DNA of 64,000 nucleotides from Coturnix japonica (lineage: Eukaryota; Chordata; Aves; Galliformes; Phasianidae): NCBI RefSeq assembly GCF_001577835.2, contig NW_015439867.1, positions 522,323 to 586,322 on the forward strand, in the 5' to 3' direction. A program made the translations under genes and the position numbers. Shown piece after piece: positions 52,876-62,934 of the stretch (position 1 is its first letter; each line of letters begins with the position of its first letter). Below the pieces are notes generated by a model, which was not told where the DNA came from, ran no database searches, and saw nothing but the letters and a program-made list of their open reading frames with translations.

Positions 52876-53597
52876 GGGCTGGGGGGGCTGTTGGGCGGTA
52901 TATGGGGCGATATATGGGGCGATATATGGGGCTCTGTGAGGCGCTATGAGGGTTTGGGGGGGTGTCTCTGTGGGGGTGCGGGGAGATGCTGTGTGTGCGG
53001 GCGGGGAGGGGGGGGGTGTCTCTTTTAGGGTCTCTTTGATGTGCTTTGGGTTTTGGGCGCTCTGTGGGGCTGCGTGTGTCCTGTGGGGCTGTATATGGCA
53101 CTGAGGGGTGAGGAGCGTCTGTGGGGCCAGGAGGGGTTCGATGGGTGGGAGCCGCGCTGTGGGAGCGGCCCCTCTGTGGGGCAGGAATAGGAGAGAGGTT
53201 CTAGGGATACGTGGGGCTGAGTGTGGGGCCGGGCTGGGTCAGTGTGTGAGGCGTGTAGGGCTGGGGGGACATATAGAGACCAGGTTGGGAACCTGCACAG
53301 GGGACACGTAGGGCTGAGCTGGTGGCTGGTATGTGGGGTCAGCGAGGGCAACGTGTAGGGCTGCAGTGTTGGGGATCAGTGCAGGGGATGGTTGGGGCTG
53401 AGGTGGGAGTCAGGGCTGGGTGTGTGTGGGGAGGGGGATGTGTGGGGCAAGCTGCAGGGATGACAAGGGCAACGTGGGGTCTCTGTGGGCTGTGGAACCC
53501 ACAGGGCCGCCCTGCCCTCCATCTCCCTGGCCCTGCTCCCTCTGTCTGCTGACCCCCCGCCCGTGTCCCGCAGCCCCGTGATGCCCGGCCCCACGCC

Positions 53598-54941
53598 ATG
53601 CTGCTCGCTGCCTACACATCCCTGGCTGTGCTGCTGGCGGCCGCGCTGGGCCTGGAGCTGTTCTCCCGCCGCACGTCCAGCCCCGCCACCAACCCGGCCT
53701 TCGCCCGCTTCCAGCAGCGCTTCCTGCGCGCCTACCTGCCCGCGCTGGCGGCCGACTGGCTGCAGGGCCCCTACCTGTACAAGCTGTACCACCACTACCA
53801 CTTCGTGGAGGGGCAGATCGCCATCCTCTATGTCTGCGGCTTCGCCTCGGCCGTGCTGCTGGGCCCCCCCGCCGTCTCGCTGGTGGATCGCCTGGGCCGA
53901 CGCGCGTCCTGCGTGCTGTTCTCGCTGAGCTGCGCCGCCTGCTGCCTCACCAAGCTGTCCCGGGACTACCTGGTGCTGGCTGCCGGCCGCGTGCTGGGCG
54001 GGCTGGCCACCGCGCTGCTCTTCTCTGCCTATGAGGCATGGTACGTGCATGAGCACGTGGAGCGGCACGACTTCCCCGCTGAGTGGCTGGCCGGCACCTT
54101 CGCGCGGGTGGCGTTCTGGAACAATGTGCTGGCCGTGGGGGCTGGCGTGGTGGCCACGGCCCTGGCTGAGTGGCTGGGGATGGGCCCGGTGGCTCCGTTC
54201 GTGGCGGCCATCCCGCTGCTGGCGATGGCGGCCGTGCTGGCACTGAAGGACTGGGAGGAGAACCACGGGCCGCCGCGCGCGCTGGCCAAGACATGCGGGG
54301 ATGGGCTGCGCTGCCTGCTGGCCGACGGGCGCGTGCTGCTGCTGGGCACCGTGCAGGCGCTGTTCGAGAGCGTCGTCTACATCTTCATCTTCCTCTGGAC
54401 GCCGGTGCTGGACCCACACGGGCCGCCGCTGGGCATCGTCTTCTCCAGCTTCATGGCAGCCAGCATGCTGGGCTCGGCGCTGCAGCGCGTGGCCGTGTCG
54501 GCGCGGTACCGCCTGCAGCCCGTGCACCTGCTGGCGCTGGCCGTGCTGCTGGCCTTCCTCTCGCTTTTCATGCTCACGTTTTCAACCGTGCCCGGGCAGG
54601 AGAGACCGTCTGAGTCCTTCCTGGCCTTTCTGCTGCTGGAGCTGGCCTGTGGGCTCTACTTCCCCTCCATGGGTTTTCTGCGGCGCAAAGTGATCCCTGA
54701 GAAGGAGCGTGCCGGCGTGCTGCACTGGTTCCGAGTGCCGCTCAACCTGCTGGCCTGCCTGGGGCTGCTGCTGCTGCACGGCAGTGACCATCGCAGCGGC
54801 ACACGCAGCATCTTTGCTCTGTGTGCTGCGCTGATGCTGCTGGCGCTGCTCGCCGTCGGCCGCCTCTTCACTGTTGGCCGCCATGACCCAGAGCTGCGGC
54901 TGCCGCCCCCCCAGGGACCCCCCGAGAGCCCTGAGCTGTGA
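53598..54941 (+). CDS. MFSD5: Major facilitator superfamily domain-containing 5, molybdate-anion transporter
   Basis: A polytopic plasma-membrane carrier described as the animal MOT2-type molybdate transporter. The frame is unbroken and intronless, 447 residues (human 450). Conserved landmarks: ALAADWLQGPYLYKLY, GQIAILYVCGFAS, LVDRLGRRASCVLFSL (the MFS loop 2-3 motif), HEHVERHDFPAEW, FLWTPVLDPHGPPLG, GLYFPSMGFLRRKVIPEKE and the end GRHDPELRLPPP. About twelve hydrophobic helices can be counted. The first ATG (CGCCATGCTG) is chosen because the upstream sequence has stops and because the human protein starts MLVTAY. In mammals MFSD5 abuts ESPL1; here it abuts the death-fold gene instead. Confidence 0.97.
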   Translation: MLLAAYTSLAVLLAAALGLELFSRRTSSPATNPAFARFQQRFLRAYLPALAADWLQGPYLYKLYHHYHFVEGQIAILYVCGFASAVLLGPPAVSLVDRLGRRASCVLFSLSCAACCLTKLSRDYLVLAAGRVLGGLATALLFSAYEAWYVHEHVERHDFPAEWLAGTFARVAFWNNVLAVGAGVVATALAEWLGMGPVAPFVAAIPLLAMAAVLALKDWEENHGPPRALAKTCGDGLRCLLADGRVLLLGTVQALFESVVYIFIFLWTPVLDPHGPPLGIVFSSFMAASMLGSALQRVAVSARYRLQPVHLLALAVLLAFLSLFMLTFSTVPGQERPSESFLAFLLLELACGLYFPSMGFLRRKVIPEKERAGVLHWFRVPLNLLACLGLLLLHGSDHRSGTRSIFALCAALMLLALLAVGRLFTVGRHDPELRLPPPQGPPESPEL

Positions 54942-55022
54942 GAGTGGTGCTGGTGGTGGTGGGGAAGTATGGCACAGTGGGAGCAGTGCATACCTCTGCA
55001 GCTATTTATGCTCTGTAAAGGA

Positions 55023-55028
55023 AATAAA
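55023..55028 (+). terminator. MFSD5: Polyadenylation signal AATAAA of MFSD5
   Basis: Canonical hexamer 82 bases after the MFSD5 stop codon. From 55030 to 55915 there is no gene; T- and A-rich tracts at 55755-55810 stand out in a CCCCAC-rich background. Confidence 0.8.
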
Positions 55029-55914
55029 GTGTTTCCGTAGATCCCCCACCTTTTCTGAGGGGGAGGGAATAAGGTGGCATTTGACATTTGCTGTTTGGCA
55101 CCGTGTTTTCATGCCATCCACGTTCAGCACCACAATGGGGCACTGCAGCCCCCAGGCCCTCAATGAGTGCCCATGTACAGGGTGGGTGTCCCCCTGCTGC
55201 CTGGGGTCACACGTGTGCCCCCCCCCCCCCCCCACGGTGTTTGTTGCGGGGGGGGTGACCTCATGGCAGTGCAGACTTTGCTCATCACTGCCCAAAGCAC
55301 CAGGAACGTCAGTGCTGGGTGTGCAGCACTGTACCCCATTGTGTGGGGGTCCCTGCAGCCCTAAATGTGGTGAATAATGGGAACTGGGGACCTGTGGGAC
55401 CTGAAATGGAAGACTGAGGGCCCTTGCAGGCCCTCTGGGGGGGAATCTGCAGCCCCATAGTGTCCCAGCCCTGCACACAGAGGGGACGTGCAGAGCCCCA
55501 TGGCTGCGCTCCAGCCATCACCCACTGCACAGACTCCCACGGGACCCTTAGAGGCCCTCTCACTCCTCCAGACCCCCTCCGTGCTCCTCAGAACCCCACT
55601 AGGAGCCCCTCAGGATCCCAGAATGGTTCCCTCCATATCCCACCGGACCCTCTGCAGCCCTGGGCATCACTAGGTGACCCCACCCACCAGGAACCCTTCC
55701 ACACCCCGCAGCTCCAGAAACACCCCAGTGGGTGGAACAAATACAACTTTACTGTGTTGTTGCTGTTTTTTTGGTTTTTTTTTTACATAAAACAACCCCA
55801 AAAAAAACAGGCTGTTTAACCAGCACATTCCCACCCCCACCCCACCACAATCCCATCCTGTTCCTATTCCCACCGCTATCCCCATCCCAATCTGGTCTTA
55901 CCCCCCCCATCCCA

Positions 55915-56255
55915 TTCCTATTCCCATCCCATCCCAGCTCCCCCCCATCCCATCCCATCCCATCCCATCCCATCCCATCCCATCCCATCCCATCCCATCC
56001 CATNNNNNNNNNNNNNNNNNNNNNNNNNNNNNNNNNNNNNNNNNNNNNNNNNNNNNNNNNNNNNNNNNNNNNNNNNNNNNNNNNNNNNNNNNNNNNNNNN
56101 NNNNNNNNNNNNNNNNNNNNNNNNNNNNNNNNNNNCCCACCCCATCCCATTCCTATTCCCATCCCATCCCAGCTCCCCCCATCCCATTCCTATTCCCATC
56201 CCAGCTCCCCCCCCATCCCATCCCATTCCTATTCCCATCCCATCCCAACTCCCTC
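55915..56255. repeat. CCCAT pentamer repeat with an assembly gap
   Basis: Near-perfect (CCCAT)n with interspersed TTCCTATTCCCATCCC units. Bases 56004-56135 are N, so the true length is unknown. It ends about 10 bases from the stop codon of the death-fold gene. Confidence 0.9.
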
Positions 56256-56266
56256 ACAGTCCCGTC

Positions 56267-58377
56267 CTACATCTGTTGCAGCAGATCGAACACCTCGGGG
56301 TCGAGCTGTGCGTGTTGCAGACAGTCTCTCAGCCGCGGGGCCGTGGCTGCAGCCCCCTCCCTCCGCCTCCAGTCCCGCAGCATCTCGAAGCTGCAGAGCG
56401 CGGTGCGGTGCGGGTTGTTCTCTTGGATCTGCTCCAGGCGGCAGCGCGGCAGCCCCAGGCACAGCACTCCCACCTCCTGCCACTCGTGGCCCAGCAGCTG
56501 CGCCACCCGCAGCAGGTCCCGCTCCGACAGCAGCCGGCCGCCGCCTGGGGACACGGGGGGACGTCAGTGGGGGGACGCGGCTCCGAGCGAGTGTCCCGAC
56601 ACGACCCTAAAGCTCAGCGCGTCCCAAAGCGCCCTCACCGCATCCGGGCGGGTCCGCGGCAGATTCCGGAGGGTCAACGACGACGTGCTGAGGGACACCA
56701 GCATCCTGAGCGCCAGCAGTAGTTACCTGCGGGACAGCACCGGTAACCTGCGGGACAGCAGTGGTAACGTGCGGGACAGCAGCGGTAACGTGCGGGACAG
56801 CACCGGTAAGGTGCAGGACAACACCGGTAACATGCAGGACAGTGCCGGTAACGTGTAGGACAACACCGGTAACATGCGGGACAGCACCGGTAACATGCAG
56901 GACAACACTGGTAACATGCAGGACAGCGCCGGTAACGTGTAGGACAACACCGGTAACATGCGGGACAGCACCGGTAACATGCAGGACAGCACCGGTAACA
57001 TGTGGGACAGCACCAGTAACGTGCAGGACAGCACCGGTAACGTGTGGGACAGCGCAGGTAACATGCAGGACAACACCGGTAACTTGCAGGACAGTGCCGG
57101 TAACATGTAGGACAACACCGGTAACATGCGGGACAGCACCGGTAACGTGCGGGACAGCACCGGTAACATGCGGGACAGCACCGGTAACGTGCGGGACAGC
57201 ACCGGTAACATGCGGGACAGCACCGGTAACGTGCGGGACAGCACCGGTAACGTGTGGGACAGCGCCGGTAACGTGCGGGACAGCACCGGTAACATNNNNN
57301 NNNNNNNNNNNNNNNNNNNNNNNNNNNNNNNNNNNNNNNNNNNNNNNNNNNNNNNNNNNNNNNNNNNNNNNNNNNNNNNNNNNNNNNNNNNNNNNNNNNN
57401 NNNNNNNNNNNNNNNNNNNNNNNNNNNNNNNNNNNNNNNNNNNNNNNNNNNNNNNNNNNNNNNNNNNNNNNNNNNNNNNNNNNNNNNNNNNNNNNNNNNN
57501 NNNNNNNNNNNNNNNNNNNNNNNNNNNNNNNNNNNNNNNNNNNNNNNNNNNNNNNNNNNNNNNNNNNNNNNNNNNNNNNNNNNNNNNNNNNNNNNNNNNN
57601 NNNNNNNNNNNNNNNACATGCGGGACAGCACCGGTGACATGAGGGACAGCACCGGTAACATGCGGGACTGCACCGGTAACATGCGGGACAGCACCGGTAA
57701 CGTGCAGGACTGCACCGGTAACATGCGGGACAGCACCGGTGACATGAGGGACAGCACCGGTAACATGCAGGACAACACCGGTAACATGCGGGACAGCACC
57801 GGTAACATGCGGGACAGCGCCGGTAACGTGCGGGACAGCACCGGTAACATGCGAGACAGCACCGGTAACATGCGGGACAGCACCGGTAACATGTGGGACA
57901 GCGCCGGTAACATTCGGGACAGCACCGGTAACATGCGGGACAGCACCGGTAACATGTGGGACAGCACCGGTAACATGTGGGACAGCACCGGTAACATGCG
58001 GGACAGCATCGGTAACATTCGGGACTGCACCGGCGTGCCACGGAGCGTCACCGGCAGCAACTCGCTGGCGACCGCCGGCCCCGCAGCGCCACCCGCGGTG
58101 ACCCCGCAGCGCCACGCACCTGCTCGTGTCCGGCTCCGGGCAGCCGGTAGCGCTGGATCAGGTCGTGGCGGGGCAGTTTGCGCAGCACATCGGCGGCCAC
58201 GTGCAGCGCCCGGTTCGGGAAGTGCTGCAGCAGCATCGCGCACAGCTCGGGCCGCGTGGCCGCGCGCAGCCGGTACAACGGCAGCTGCTCCTCCAGGAAA
58301 TACTTGAACGTCTCGAACTGCTCCTCGGGCAGCGCCCGCTGCACCGACAGCAGCACCTCGCGCTCCGGGACGGACAT
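56267..58377 (-). CDS. Two-exon death-fold protein: N-terminal pyrin-like domain and C-terminal death domain
   Basis: A probable cytosolic adaptor for cell death or inflammatory signalling; no name recognised. Exon 1 is 58377-58116 and exon 2 is 56544-56267, 540 bases, 179 residues. Exon 1 encodes a helical bundle with pyrin-domain pattern: LLSVQRALPEEQFETFKYFL, RAATRPELCAMLLQHF, and ADVLRKLPRHDLIQRYRL. The F-x-x-F-K-x-x-L core and the final L-x-K-x-x-R-x-D-L are typical. Exon 2 encodes a death domain: LLSERDLLRVAQLLGHEWQE, LGLPRCRLEQIQENNP, FEMLRDWRRREG and a last helix ending DPEVFDLLQQM. The frame closes only with donor GTGC|GTGGCG at 58115; the stronger CAG|GTGCGT at 58119 would not fit, so a small extra exon in the repeat-filled intron cannot be excluded. 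The combination resembles FADD (DED+DD) and CRADD (CARD+DD), but the first domain matches neither DED nor CARD well. Joining the two exons into one gene is an inference from strand, spacing and frame. Confidence 0.65.
56720..58033. repeat. 21-bp minisatellite within the death-fold gene intron, with an assembly gap
   Basis: The unit GGTAACATGCGGGACAGCAC(C) repeats in near-perfect register with mainly A/G, C/A and G/C variants. Bases 57296-57615 are N, leaving about 47 visible copies by length. Because 21 is divisible by three and the unit lacks stops in most frames, it produces false open frames of up to 500 residues on both strands. Confidence 0.95.
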
Positions 58378-58675
58378 GGGGCTGAACGGGGGCGGGTCAC
58401 GGGTCGGTGCACGTCGGGATGAGCACACGGCGACCCCAACCGACCCGGCCCGACCGCGGGGGGTCCCTCCCAGCGCCACGTGCCGCCCGGTTCCCGGTGT
58501 GTCCCCCCCCCTCCCCCCGGTCCCGCTCACCGCGCGGGTCGGAACCGCGAGTTTCCCGCCGAGATCAGCCCGTGGTTACCATGGCGACGGGGGCGGGGCT
58601 TGAGGGTGGAAGGGGGCGGGGCCCGCTCTATCTCACACCCCCCCGCTCCCCATCGAGGCGCAGTTTCCCGCCCCG

Positions 58676-58689
58676 CCGCCAGGGGGCGC
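58676..58689. promoter_or_regulatory. CTCF-like site between the death-fold gene and SPRYD3
   Basis: CCGCCAGGGGGCGC, followed by TGCAG, is close to the CTCF consensus CCASYAGRKGGCRS. It sits in the CpG-rich divergent promoter region 58378-58950 that serves the death-fold gene leftwards and SPRYD3 rightwards. Confidence 0.6.
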
Positions 58690-58799
58690 TGCAGCCGCTC
58701 GAGGCTCAAGCGCGCTCTCTGTACGTCGCTCACACCCCCCCATCCCGGCCCCGCCTCCTGATTCCGATTGGCTCAGCCTCACGTCCATCGGTAAGACGC

Positions 58800-59581
58800 T
58801 TCCGCGATTGGCGAAGATGAGGAGGCGGGGCCGGAAGAGGAGGGCTGAGGATGCGGAAGCGGAGCGGAGTTCCGGGTGTGAGCGGGGCGGCGGGGCCGGG
58901 GGCGGCCGCGGCGGAGTCTATGGTGGAGTCCATGGCGGCGGAGGCGGTGAGGAGAGCGGGGGGGGCAGGAGCACGGCATGGGGCGGGGCGTGCTGTGCTG
59001 TGCTGTGCTGTGCTGTGCTGTGCTGTGAGGGGCGGCCGCGGTGGTCAATGGGGCCTTGTAGGGGTGGCTGTGGGGCTGCCGGGGGTCCCATGTGGGGCGG
59101 CCACCGGGAACGGGGCGGGGAAGGAGAGGGGTGTTAATGTTGTGGGGTGTTGGTGTGGGATGTTATGGGGTGTTGTTGCGGGGTGTTATTATGAGGTGTT
59201 GGTGTGGGGTGTTGTGTTGTGGGGTGTTGTGTTGTTGTGGGGTGTTGTGGGGTGTTGGGTGTTGTTGTGGGGTGTTAATGGGTGTTGTTGTTGTGGGGTG
59301 TTATGGGGTGTTGTTGTGGGGTGTTGTTGGTGTGGGGTGTTGTGTTGGTGTGGGGTGTTGTTGCTGTGGGGTGTTGCTGTGGGGTGTTGTTGGTGTGGGG
59401 TGTTGTTGTTGTGGGGTGTTATGGGGTGTTGTTGTTGTGGGGTGTTGTTGTGGGGTGTTGTTGGTGTGGGGTGTTGTTGGTGTGGGGTGTTGTTGGTGTG
59501 GGGTGTTATTATGGGGTGGGCTCCGGTCCCCCATGGGGCCGTGGGGCGCAGTGTGGGCTGTCCCGCAGGTGCTCGCTCGCC
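58800..59581 (+). promoter_or_regulatory. SPRYD3: SPRYD3 promoter, noncoding first exon and intron 1
   Basis: A CpG-rich stretch with GGAAGCGGAGCGGAGTTCCGG leads to a donor GGAGGCG|GTGAGG at 58947, matched by an acceptor CCCGCAG at 59568. None of the upstream ATG frames joins the MDDLRLHYRF frame, so exon 1 is read as untranslated. A (TGCTG)n run lies at 58991-59027, and 59127-59515 is a separate minisatellite. Confidence 0.55.
59127..59515 (+). repeat. GGGGTGTTGTTG minisatellite in SPRYD3 intron 1
   Basis: Purely G and T on the plus strand apart from rare A and C, with units GTTGTTGTGGGGTGTT, GGTGTGGGGTGTT and similar, about 30 copies. The transcript would be G/U-only and could form G-quadruplexes. 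Confidence 0.9.
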
Positions 59582-62224
59582 ATGGATGACCTGCGGCTCC
59601 ATTACCGCTTCCTGAGCTGGCGGCGGCGGATCCGGGAGATCCGGGAGGTTCGCGCCGTGCGGTACCAGGAGCGCGCCAAGCACGTGCTGGTGGACGGGGA
59701 CACGCTCAGGTTGGAGGTGGGCTTTGGGGGGGGGGCTGAAGGGTGACATGGAGTGACACGGGGCTCCTGTGTCCCGCAGTTACCACGGGGACTCGGGGGA
59801 GGTCGGCTGCTACGTGGCACCGCGGCCACTGACACGGGACAACAACTACTTTGAGGTGAGCAGGGAGCGGGTGGGGGCTGTGCTGCTGCTCGGGGGCACT
59901 GGCCTCAACTGGGATCCCTGGTGTCACTCAGGGTCCTTTGGGGGTCCCCGTCCTTATTTCAGATCCCTGTTGTCATGGGATCCTCACTGGGGTTCCCAAC
60001 CATTGTGGTATCACATGGGGGTCCCCATTCCTGCTGCTGTCCCCATCCTCGGTGCTGTTCTTGCCATTTGGGGTCCCACCATTCCCAGGTGTCCTCGTCC
60101 TTTTGTTCCCTGCTGTCCCCATCCCACAGCGTGTCCCCGTTTCCCCGCAGGTTTCCATAGTGGACAGTGGGGTGCGCGGTGCCATCGCGGTGGGGCTGGT
60201 GCCGCAGCACTACAGCCTGGAGCACCCCCCTGGCTGGCTGCCCGGCTCGGTGGCGTATCACGCTGATGACGGCAAGTGAGTGAGGGGTTGGTGGGGTGGG
60301 GAGATGGAGGGACCCGGTGCCATTGTGACCCCCTCCCCAGGCTGTACAGTGGCCGCGCCAAGGGGCGGCAGTTCGGCACCAAGTGCAGCTCTGGTGATCG
60401 CATCGGCTGCGGCATCGAGCGCGTCTCCTTCGAGGTGCAGACGGCTCAGGTCTTCTTCACCAAGAACGGGAAGAGGGTGAGAGATCCCCCAGCCCCAGCT
60501 CCGTCTGCTGCCCAGACCCCCACCATCGTTCCCCTCCCTGCTGCGTCCTGCCAGACCCCCATCACTCCCCCTCTGTCCCCCCCCACCCATCCTCCCTGAC
60601 CCCTCGTGTCTCTGCCCCCCCAGGTGGGCTGCTCGGCCATGCCGCTGTCCCCCGAGGGGCTGTTCCCGGCCGTGGGGCTGCACTCGCTGGGGGAGGAGGT
60701 TCGGCTGCACCTCCGCGCTGCGCTGGAGGATGACAGTGCCATGATGGTGGACAGCCACGAGGAGGAGTGGGGCCGCCTGCACGACGTGCGCGCCTGCGGC
60801 ACGGTGAGGACCCCTAGTGGGGGATGCCCAGCCCCATAGCTGAGCATGCCTGGCCCCATAGCATTCTCAGCCCTAGAGCGGGGCTCTGGGGGAGCCGTGG
60901 GGATGCCCTCTCCTTCCTTTAGGATCCCCCCCACTGAACTCACTGCTCCCTTTGCCCTCCATCCCCTCTCCCCCCGACCTGCAGCTGCTGGAGTACGTAG
61001 GTAAGGGGAAGAGCATCGTGGATGTGGGGCTGGCGCAGGCGCGGCGCCCACTCAGCACCCGCAGCCATTACTTCGAGGTGGAGATCGTGGACCCGGGTGA
61101 GAAGTGCTACATTGCGCTGGGGCTGGCGCGCAAGGTGAGGGGTGGGGGAGCTGGGGGTCCCACCATGTGCCCCCCCCCTTTCCCAGCACTGAGGGGTCTG
61201 TGTCCTCTCCTAGGATTACCCCAAGAACCGCCATCCTGGCTGGAGCAGGGGGTCGGTGGCATACCATGCGGGTCAGTGCCCCCCACTGCCCCCACCCCAA
61301 AAGCCCCAAGTTGGTGGGGGGGGATGTGGCCCACAAGGGGGTCCCACAGCACGTGGGGTTCCTGTGTCACACAGGGCTCTGTGTCTGTCACCCCACAGAT
61401 GATGGGAAGATCTTCCATGGCAGTGGGGTGGGGGACCCGTTCGGCCCTCGCTGCTACAAAGGGGACACGATGGGCTGTGGCATCATGTTCCCCCGCGACT
61501 ACAGCCTGGACAGTGAAGGTGGGTGGGGGGTGCTGGCACCACCCCCCCAGGGGAAGTTTGGGGTTACCCCCCCCCCATTCTCTGCCCTCCTCCCCCAGGG
61601 GACAGTGATGAGCCGTGTGACACAGCACTGCCCGCCAGGCGTCTGCGCAACTTCACCTACGTGTCCCCTGAGGACGAGGAGGAGGAAGAGGAGGAGGAGG
61701 AGGAAGAAGATGAGGGGGGGGGCACGGAGCAGGAGCGCAGCGGCACCAAAGTGGTGGTGAGGGCCGGGGGGAGAAGCACCCGCCTTTAGTTAGTTATCGC
61801 TTGGGTGGGGGGCGGTGACATCAGTCCCACGGCAGCATGCTGCCCCCCAGCTGTGGGGTGTGTGGGGGGGTGGGGAAGTAATTGTGTCCCCTTGTAGAGC
61901 CCCCAGCCCCCCCCCCCCCTCACAGCCACAAACTCCTTAAAAAAGGCACAGTGAGTTGGATGGCATAACCCCTTTTATTTCCCTGGGGGGGTGGGGGCAC
62001 CGCATCCATCCCATTGCACTGACACCGCCCCCATCCACGGGGCACAGTGCCGGGTTCTGGGTGCCCTCAGCCCCCCCTGCCCCCCCCAGGTGTTCTTCAC
62101 ACGCAACGGGCAGATCATCGGCAAGAAGGAGGCGCGGGTGCCGCCGGGGGGGTACTTCCCCACCGTGGGGATGCTGAGCAGTGGTGAGAAGGTGAAGGTG
62201 GACCTGCACCCCCTCAGTGGGTAA
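59582..62224 (+). CDS. SPRYD3: SPRY domain-containing protein 3
   Basis: A protein of unknown biochemical role with B30.2/SPRY modules. Exons: 59582-59709, 59780-59855, 60151-60275, 60341-60476, 60624-60803, 60985-61134, 61214-61271, 61399-61518, 61599-61756, 62090-62224. They sum to 1266 bases, 421 residues (human 442). The start MDDLRLHYRFLSWRRRIREI matches the second in-frame Met of the human protein; the 14-residue human extension is not seen. The two SPRY halves are visible as FEVSIVDSGVRG...PGWLPGSVAYHADDGKLY and HYFEVEIVDPGEKCYIALGL...GWSRGSVAYHADDGKIF. An unbroken Asp/Glu run from GAGGAG repeats lies at about 61672-61712. The end is VDLHPLSG, as in human. TNS2 follows tail to tail, as in mammals. 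Confidence 0.97.
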
Positions 62225-62934
62225 GGGGGGGTTAGGGGGGGTCCCCCCACCCCTCACGCACTTTAACATCCCCCCTCCCCCCCCAGCATGTTGGGATGCC
62301 CCCCCCATGTTGGCTGGGTTCCCTGTTCTGCCTCTCCCCCACCTGCCTGCTACCCCAGCCCCTTGGGGAGGGGGGCACGTTATTCTGCCCTCAGCCCCCC
62401 CCACTGTTACTGTCCCTGTTCTGCTGAATGTAAAACACCTGGAAGGTGGGAGGAGGGGGGGGTGTCTCCCCATGGAGATGGGAGACTGCCCCCCCCCCCG
62501 CCGATTGACCAATGTACAGCTCTATGCCCCCCCAATATAAAACATATCTCTATATTGAAACTGCTGTTCTCGCTCCTTTGCTGCAAAGATAGAAAGAGCT
62601 GGCGTGGGTCAGTGGCCCGCCCCCTGCGAGTAAGGTGGCTGTGCCCGGGCGCGTGGCTGCTCATAATGGGCTGTCCCTCGTGAGTGGATATAAGGCAAGA
62701 TTGTGGCCGGGATTTTTGGTCCCCTATATTGGGGAGAGAAACAATGACTACGTGGTGAATGGGGTGAACGGACAGGCCGGAAGAGAGTAAAAGCAACCGG
62801 GGGGGGGGGGGATGGTTGCGCGTGCCTCATCGATGACACACGTGCTCCCTGTTGGGGGGGCTGTCTGTGTCTCGGGGTGTTCCTTCACCACGGTGCTGTT
62901 CTGTTGGGGGGGTCTTTCAGTGGGGGGGGCGCGT
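62225..62934. other. SPRYD3 3' untranslated region and convergent gap to TNS2
   Basis: No gene. The plus strand has only the weak poly(A) variant AATATA at 62534-62539. On the minus strand no AATAAA occurs here; the first one beyond TNS2 is at 61974-61979, inside SPRYD3 intron 10. The TNS2 transcript may therefore run antisense through the last SPRYD3 exon. Confidence 0.45.

Noticed and set aside
53598-54941. MFSD5 as a retrocopy because it is intronless
   Set aside because: The mammalian MFSD5 coding region is also in one exon, the neighbour RARG is conserved, and a promoter and an upstream acceptor are present.
56720-58033. CRISPR-like array
   Set aside because: The units are directly adjacent with no spacers and the genome is a vertebrate. 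It is a minisatellite.
56607-58307. Open frames of 390-506 residues on both strands across the 21-bp array
   Set aside because: They are products of a 21-base unit without stops, run through a gap of N, and show period-7 peptide repeats. They overlap real splice sites and carry no protein signature.
56267-58377. Calling the death-fold gene FADD or CRADD
   Set aside because: The C-terminal death domain would fit either, but the first domain has the pyrin F-x-x-F-K pattern and not the DED or CARD pattern, and the neighbours do not fit those loci.
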